A DNA stretch of 64,000 nt. Origin: Anaerolineae bacterium. GTDB lineage: Bacteria > Chloroflexota > Anaerolineae > Promineifilales > Promineifilaceae. Shown piece by piece: positions 60,064-64,000 of this stretch (positions within the stretch are counted from its first letter, which is position 1; each line of letters starts with the position of its first letter). The translations under genes and the position numbers were made by a program. The stretch is taken from NCBI GenBank assembly GCA_023954475.1, contig JAMLHW010000005.1, positions 186,001 through 250,000 of the forward strand, in the 5' to 3' direction. The notes under the pieces were generated by a model that worked only from the letters and a program-made list of their open reading frames with translations, had not been told where the DNA came from and ran no database searches.

Positions 60064-61167
60064 ATGAACAAAACCGGTTCTGTTTGGCGTTATTTTGATA
60101 TCTGGCTGCTGCTCGCTGTCGTGTTGCTCAACATCTACGGCATTCTCATGATTCGCAGCGCCATCACCGGCGCGCCTGCGTTTGTCGGCTTCGAACAACA
60201 ACAAATGATCTGGATGGGCATCGGCCTCATCGCCATGTTCATCGTCGCGTCTATCGATTACCGCATCCTCACTTCAGCGCATTGGTTTATTTATGTCGGC
60301 TTAATTGCCCTCCTGATCGTCGTTACGTTGATCGGCACCGCCGGCAATGAAGCAAACCGCTGGATCAATCTCGGCTTTTTCAACTTTCAGCCGTCTGAAC
60401 TGGGCCGCGTCCTTATCCCGGTGACTTTGGGCGCATTCGTCGCTGCTCGTCAAAATCGCGTCAATAGTTTCAGCAATACATTCATCACCTTGTTTTATAT
60501 GGGTGTGCCTATTCTGTTCATCTTTACGCAGCCCGATTTAGGCATGTCAATTCTGTACATGGTCATCTGGTTTGGCATCATGGTCGTTGCCGGCTTGCCG
60601 CTGTCGCATTTTGTCGCCCTCGGTATCTTGGGATTTGCCGCTATCATCATTGTCTATCCCAACCTTGCCGATTATCAACAAGCGCGTATTACCTCGTTCC
60701 TCGATCCCGAAAGCGACCTTGAGCAGTCTCGAAACATTACGGCGGCACTGGTTGCCATCGGTTCCGGCGGCTGGTGGGGTAAAGGGTATTTCAACGGCAC
60801 ACAGAGTCAGCTCGGTTTCTTGCGCGTGCAGCACACCGACTTCATTTTCTCGGTCGTCACAGAAGAAATGGGGTTTTTCTTTGGCGCATTGATTGTTTTG
60901 GGGCTGATGGCGTTTATCTTGCTGCGCATCTTACGCGTCGCTTCGATTACGCCCGATCCGGCAGGCCGGTATATTTGCGTAGGCATTGCAACAATGCTTT
61001 TCTTTCAGACGCTCGTCAGTGTCGGCATGAACACACGCCTTTTGCCTGTGACGGGTCTGACATTACCTTTTGTCAGCTATGGTGGTAGTGCGCTTGTTAC
61101 CCTGTACATTGCCATCGGTCTCGTTCAATCCGTCCTCATGCGTCACCGCAAACAGGAATTCGGCTAG
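60064..61167 (+). CDS. rodA: SEDS-family peptidoglycan glycosyltransferase RodA
   Basis: A 367-residue protein with about ten spans of the FtsW/RodA/SpoVE family. Signatures are NRWINLGFFNFQPSELGRV near 98, FTQPDLGMSILYMVIWFG, GSGGWWGKGYFNGTQSQLGF near 238, LRVQHTDFIFSVVTEEMGF (catalytic Asp) and LPFVSYGGSALV near 337. It polymerises glycan strands for cell elongation. TACCAT at 60052-60057 lies 6 nt before the ATG with no ribosome site, so the mRNA may be leaderless. The region 59.5-61.7 kb lacks the iterated palindrome. Confidence 0.92.
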   Translation: MNKTGSVWRYFDIWLLLAVVLLNIYGILMIRSAITGAPAFVGFEQQQMIWMGIGLIAMFIVASIDYRILTSAHWFIYVGLIALLIVVTLIGTAGNEANRWINLGFFNFQPSELGRVLIPVTLGAFVAARQNRVNSFSNTFITLFYMGVPILFIFTQPDLGMSILYMVIWFGIMVVAGLPLSHFVALGILGFAAIIIVYPNLADYQQARITSFLDPESDLEQSRNITAALVAIGSGGWWGKGYFNGTQSQLGFLRVQHTDFIFSVVTEEMGFFFGALIVLGLMAFILLRILRVASITPDPAGRYICVGIATMLFFQTLVSVGMNTRLLPVTGLTLPFVSYGGSALVTLYIAIGLVQSVLMRHRKQEFG

Positions 61168-61390
61168 CAGTTCGTTGGAAAAAGAATAAGGGCCGTAGTT
61201 AATGCGATTACAAGGATCGCCAAGACATTACTCTGTGCGCACTGATTGACGAAACCGGTATTTCACCGTACGATCCCTCCTCAACTTACCAATACCGTTG
61301 CTGCTCAATCTACTCGTGGCTCTGGCCTTGAACTTCCCTGCGCCTTTACGTCAAGCGGATGATTGAGTGTGACATTTTACAGGAAATCAC
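61168..61390. other. Spacer between rodA and gltX
   Basis: No gene, tRNA or clear terminator is seen in these 223 bp. An AGGAA ribosome site precedes the gltX ATG. Confidence 0.4.
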
Positions 61391-62866
61391 ATGACTGTAC
61401 GCGTTCGTTTTGCGCCCAGCCCTACCGGCTTTCTACATATTGGCGGTGCACGCACTGCCCTATTCAACTGGCTCTTTGCCCGTGGTCACGGAGGGCAGTT
61501 TATTTTGCGCATCGAGGATACCGACCAGAAGCGTTATGTCGAGGGATCGCTGGATGATATTATGGCATCGCTGCGCTGGTTGGGCCTGGACTGGGATGAA
61601 GGCCCCGATGTCGGAGGCCCGTTTGGCCCCTACGTACAGTCAGAGCGTCGTGAGTTGTACCGGCAATGGGCTGATTGGCTAATTGAGAACGGACATGCGT
61701 ATACCTGTTATTGCAGTTCGGCCGAATTGAAGCAGATGCGCAAAGAACAAAAAGAGAACAAAGATCGGCTGGGCTACGACCGACGTTGCCGCTACCTCAC
61801 CGCAGCGCAACGTGCCGAGAGAGAAGCGGCCGGACTGACGCCCGTTGTACGCTTTGCTGCGCCGTTGGAAGGCACAACAACATTTCACGACGCCATACGC
61901 GGCGACATCACCTACGCTAACGAGCAAATCACCGATCAAGTGCTGCTCAAATCTGACGGCCTGCCGACCTATCATCTGGCTAACGTTGTGGATGACCATT
62001 TGATGCAGATCACTCACATTATGCGTGCCGACGAGTGGATCAATACCGCTCCGCTACACGTCAACTTGTACAAAGCGTTCGGCTGGGAGCAACCTGTTCT
62101 GGCGCATTTGCCCGTGGTGCTTAGTCCCAGCGGCAAGGGCAAACTGAGCAAACGCGACCAGGCCTTTCAAGAGGGCAACGACCTCGTTCTGGTACAGGTT
62201 CGCGAATACAAGACCAATGGCTACCTGCCGGAAGCGGTAGACAATTTCCTCACAAATGTCGGTTGGTCCTTTGGCGATGACGTGGAAAAGTTCACCATCC
62301 GTGAAGCTGCGCCTCGTTTTGAACTGGAATCGATCAATCCTGCTCCGACAAATTTACCGTACAGCAAACTGGATTGGCTAAACAGTCAATACATTCAAGA
62401 AATGGACGATCTGGCACTGGCACAAGCGCTCAAACCATATCTCGAAGAAACCGGCTACGAAGTGAATGTCGATTCACTGTTGGCCATTGTGCCGGCAATG
62501 AAAGTGCGCCTGAAACGGCTGACCGACGGCAACGAGTTCCTGCGCTTTCTATTTGATGACGATTCGTGGCAACCTGATCCGGCAAAGTTGCGGCACAATC
62601 GGTTGGTCGATCCGCTTGATGCGTTTGTGCGATCACGGGATTTTGTGCGTGATGTTGCGTCGTTTACCGTCGCTAGTGTGGCCGAGGGCTTGTACGCTAT
62701 CGGTGAACAAGCAACAGACACCGGCAAGGCTGGCCCTTTGTTAGGCGTGCTGCGCTATGCGGTGACGGGACAGCAGGCATCGCCGCCTCTGTTTGAATCC
62801 ATTGTAGCTTTAGGACGAACACGGACGGTCGAAAGGTTGGATGACTGCATCGCAATGCTGCAATAG
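61391..62866 (+). CDS. gltX: Glutamyl-tRNA synthetase
   Basis: A 491-residue class I synthetase. The HIGH motif is in APSPTGFLHIGGARTALFN near residue 8, and the KMSKS-equivalent is SGKGKLSKRDQA near 247. DGLPTYHLANVVDDHLMQITH near 193 is typical. A C-terminal anticodon-binding helical domain follows (about 330-491). AGGAA lies 6 nt before the ATG. Whether it is discriminating (Glu only) or also charges tRNA-Gln is not decidable here. A palindrome read as SSAELK lies near 61719. Confidence 0.96.
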   Translation: MTVRVRFAPSPTGFLHIGGARTALFNWLFARGHGGQFILRIEDTDQKRYVEGSLDDIMASLRWLGLDWDEGPDVGGPFGPYVQSERRELYRQWADWLIENGHAYTCYCSSAELKQMRKEQKENKDRLGYDRRCRYLTAAQRAEREAAGLTPVVRFAAPLEGTTTFHDAIRGDITYANEQITDQVLLKSDGLPTYHLANVVDDHLMQITHIMRADEWINTAPLHVNLYKAFGWEQPVLAHLPVVLSPSGKGKLSKRDQAFQEGNDLVLVQVREYKTNGYLPEAVDNFLTNVGWSFGDDVEKFTIREAAPRFELESINPAPTNLPYSKLDWLNSQYIQEMDDLALAQALKPYLEETGYEVNVDSLLAIVPAMKVRLKRLTDGNEFLRFLFDDDSWQPDPAKLRHNRLVDPLDAFVRSRDFVRDVASFTVASVAEGLYAIGEQATDTGKAGPLLGVLRYAVTGQQASPPLFESIVALGRTRTVERLDDCIAMLQ

Positions 62867-63127
62867 AGCTTACGCGCGGTCGTCAGTTGCAAATAGTGAT
62901 TGTATTCTGAAGCCCTGGCCGGAGGTTTTCGGCCGAATCCCTTTCCCATTCTGACCCCGGTCACCCCACAACATGACCTGATACATGACCTCTGGCACAT
63001 CAAACCGTGCCGTCACATCTGCTATCCTGTAAACATGACCGAAGAAAAGAGAATGGCGTAAGAGCCGGAGGAACACAGATAACCTCACGCTCTCCCAAAA
63101 CTCTCTAACCGTCCAAAGGAGATAGCG

Positions 63128-63664
63128 ATGAACAAGCAAGAACTCAAACAAAACAACGGCTGGATTGGCGGACTGATATTGATTGCAATTGGCGTAGTGG
63201 TCTTACTCACCCAATTGACTGACTTTAATGTAGACATCTTTCAGCGTTTTGACGGTGCTCTGATCATTCCGTTGATTGGCGGCATTTTTCTGCTCGCCGG
63301 CATCGTGACCCGCAACGCAAGCTTTATCATTCCCGGTGGGATCATCAGCGGTGCCGGTTGGGGCGCAACTGTCGTCACAGGTGCGATTACAGTGCCTTTC
63401 TTTGCGGGCTGGGATGAGGGCAGCATCTTCATGCTCACCTTCGCTGCCGGATGGGCGGCAATTACACTGCTAACCGCCATTTTCACTGACAAAACCCACT
63501 GGTGGGCGCTGATTCCGGGCAGCATCATAGCCCTCATCGGTCTCGCCGTCGAGTACGGTGGCGCATTCGCCACCATGGTCACGACGGTCGGCAAACTGTG
63601 GCCCATCTTCTTGATTTTAGGCGGTATCTCCGTCATCGCTGACCAGTACAAGAAATCAAAGTAA
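63128..63664 (+). CDS. Small polytopic membrane protein (LiaF/DUF5668-like)
   Basis: A 178-residue protein with about six hydrophobic segments: WIGGLILIAIGVVVLLTQL, IIPLIGGIFLLAGIV and WPIFLILGGISVIADQYKKS. The repeating pattern of LILIGVVLL-type spans ending in a basic tail resembles LiaI/LiaF-like and DUF5668 proteins. AAGGAGAT lies 6 nt before the ATG. An ABC exporter gene follows 60 bp downstream, so it may be part of that unit. Function unknown. Confidence 0.65.
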   Translation: MNKQELKQNNGWIGGLILIAIGVVVLLTQLTDFNVDIFQRFDGALIIPLIGGIFLLAGIVTRNASFIIPGGIISGAGWGATVVTGAITVPFFAGWDEGSIFMLTFAAGWAAITLLTAIFTDKTHWWALIPGSIIALIGLAVEYGGAFATMVTTVGKLWPIFLILGGISVIADQYKKSK

Positions 63665-63724
63665 CGAGGAGCAGAGAACCATTCTCTGCTCTTTTCCCTT
63701 ATCCCTTTGTTCACAGGAAATCCC

Positions 63725-64000
63725 ATGTCTGAACCAATTCTCACGACCCGCAACCTCACCCGCAAATTCGGCGATTTTGTCGCCGTCAACGACGTATCAT
63801 TCAGTGTTTTACGTGGCGAGATTTTCAGTCTGCTCGGCCCCAACGGTGCCGGCAAAACGACGACCATTTCCATGCTCAGTTGCCTGATAGCACCGACAAG
63901 TGGTGACGCCGCTATCGACGGCCATTCTATTAACGGCAATCCCAACGGTGTGAAGAATGCCATCGGGGTCGTGCCACAGGAAATCGCTCTATACGACACG
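63725..64000 (+). CDS. ABC transporter ATP-binding protein, 3' end outside the window
   Basis: The first 92 codons of an ATPase. It begins MSEPILTTRNLTRKFGDFVA, with Walker A LLGPNGAGKTTTI near residue 40 and the Q-loop start in GVVPQEIALYDT. The pattern is that of ABC-2 exporter ATPases (drug or Na+ export). AGGAAA lies 5-7 nt before the ATG. The rest, including signature and Walker B motifs, is cut off by the window edge. Confidence 0.9.
   Translation, partial: MSEPILTTRNLTRKFGDFVAVNDVSFSVLRGEIFSLLGPNGAGKTTTISMLSCLIAPTSGDAAIDGHSINGNPNGVKNAIGVVPQEIALYDT

Noticed and set aside
61168-61390. tRNA or other RNA gene before gltX
   Set aside because: No cloverleaf, TTC arm or terminator could be built from the sequence.
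63241-63999. Minus-strand frame of 252 codons at the window end
   Set aside because: It is antisense to the small membrane protein and ABC ATPase genes, both of which have clear family features and ribosome sites.

Overview
The window reads as one contiguous stretch of a Chloroflexota chromosome (inferred; closest in style to Anaerolineae/Caldilineae). Grounds: lipoproteins with long Pro/Thr spacers, a predicted EAD1-type STAND NTPase, a DUF2723 membrane glycosyltransferase, a VIT/VWA surface protein, and no outer-membrane machinery. Gene density is high. No rRNA, tRNA or CRISPR array was found.

The strongest genome-wide signal is the palindrome TTCGGCCGAA (core TCGGCCGA). I counted about 100 copies by eye, one per ~640 bp, where about one is expected by chance. 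It lies in all reading frames and in spacers, so it is a highly iterated palindrome comparable to cyanobacterial HIP1. A second genome-wide trait is degenerate 7-bp tandem repeats at gene junctions and inside some genes. A third is leaderless starts: an extended -10 box exactly 6 nt before the ATG.

Layout. 1-2.9 kb (-): aroE, a small membrane protein, a PpiC lipoprotein and rsmI. 3.3-5.7 kb (-): aldo/keto reductase and a TolB-like propeller. 6.1-7.9 kb (+): ABC-2 exporter. 7.9-10.4 kb (-): LCP lipoprotein and DUF92. 10.7-12.9 kb (+): gdhA and plsY. 12.9-21.8 kb (-): fused two-domain solute-binding lipoprotein, two molybdopterin molybdenumtransferases, glpX and a SulP-STAS-rhodanese protein. 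22.2-26.9 kb (+): iron-binding protein, pgeF, SPFH-like protein, TauE/SafE exporter, unknown protein. 27-33.5 kb: lipoprotein, polysaccharide deacetylase, M20 peptidase, tandem GNAT, FKBP and RRM protein. 33.7-42.9 kb (-): VIT/VWA protein, YigZ, MBL hydrolase, site-2 protease, small membrane proteins, coaE and an ABC-F ATPase. 43-45.6 kb (+): the STAND NTPase. 45.6-47.6 kb: wreckage, made of a diverged copy of the moeZ 3' end, a brnTA toxin-antitoxin pair split by a decayed IS630 and a MITE-like element. 47.6-53.2 kb (-): sulfur cluster. 53.5-56.6 kb (-): DnaQ-WYL exonuclease, YihY and a second transsulfuration enzyme. 57-64 kb (+): DUF2723 protein, rodA, gltX, a small membrane protein and the start of an ABC ATPase.

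The best-connected system is the sulfur cluster. A MoeZ-like E1/rhodanese, a MoaD/CysO-like carrier ending in Gly-Gly, a JAMM protease (Mec+) and a CysM-like synthase form the thiocarboxylate route to cysteine known from Mycobacterium. The carrier, protease and activating enzyme share an apparent operon with a cystathionine gamma-synthase-like gene, behind a clear SAM-I riboswitch and terminator. cysM, just upstream, has its own terminator-bearing leader of no type I recognise. This would tie cysteine assembly to SAM status.
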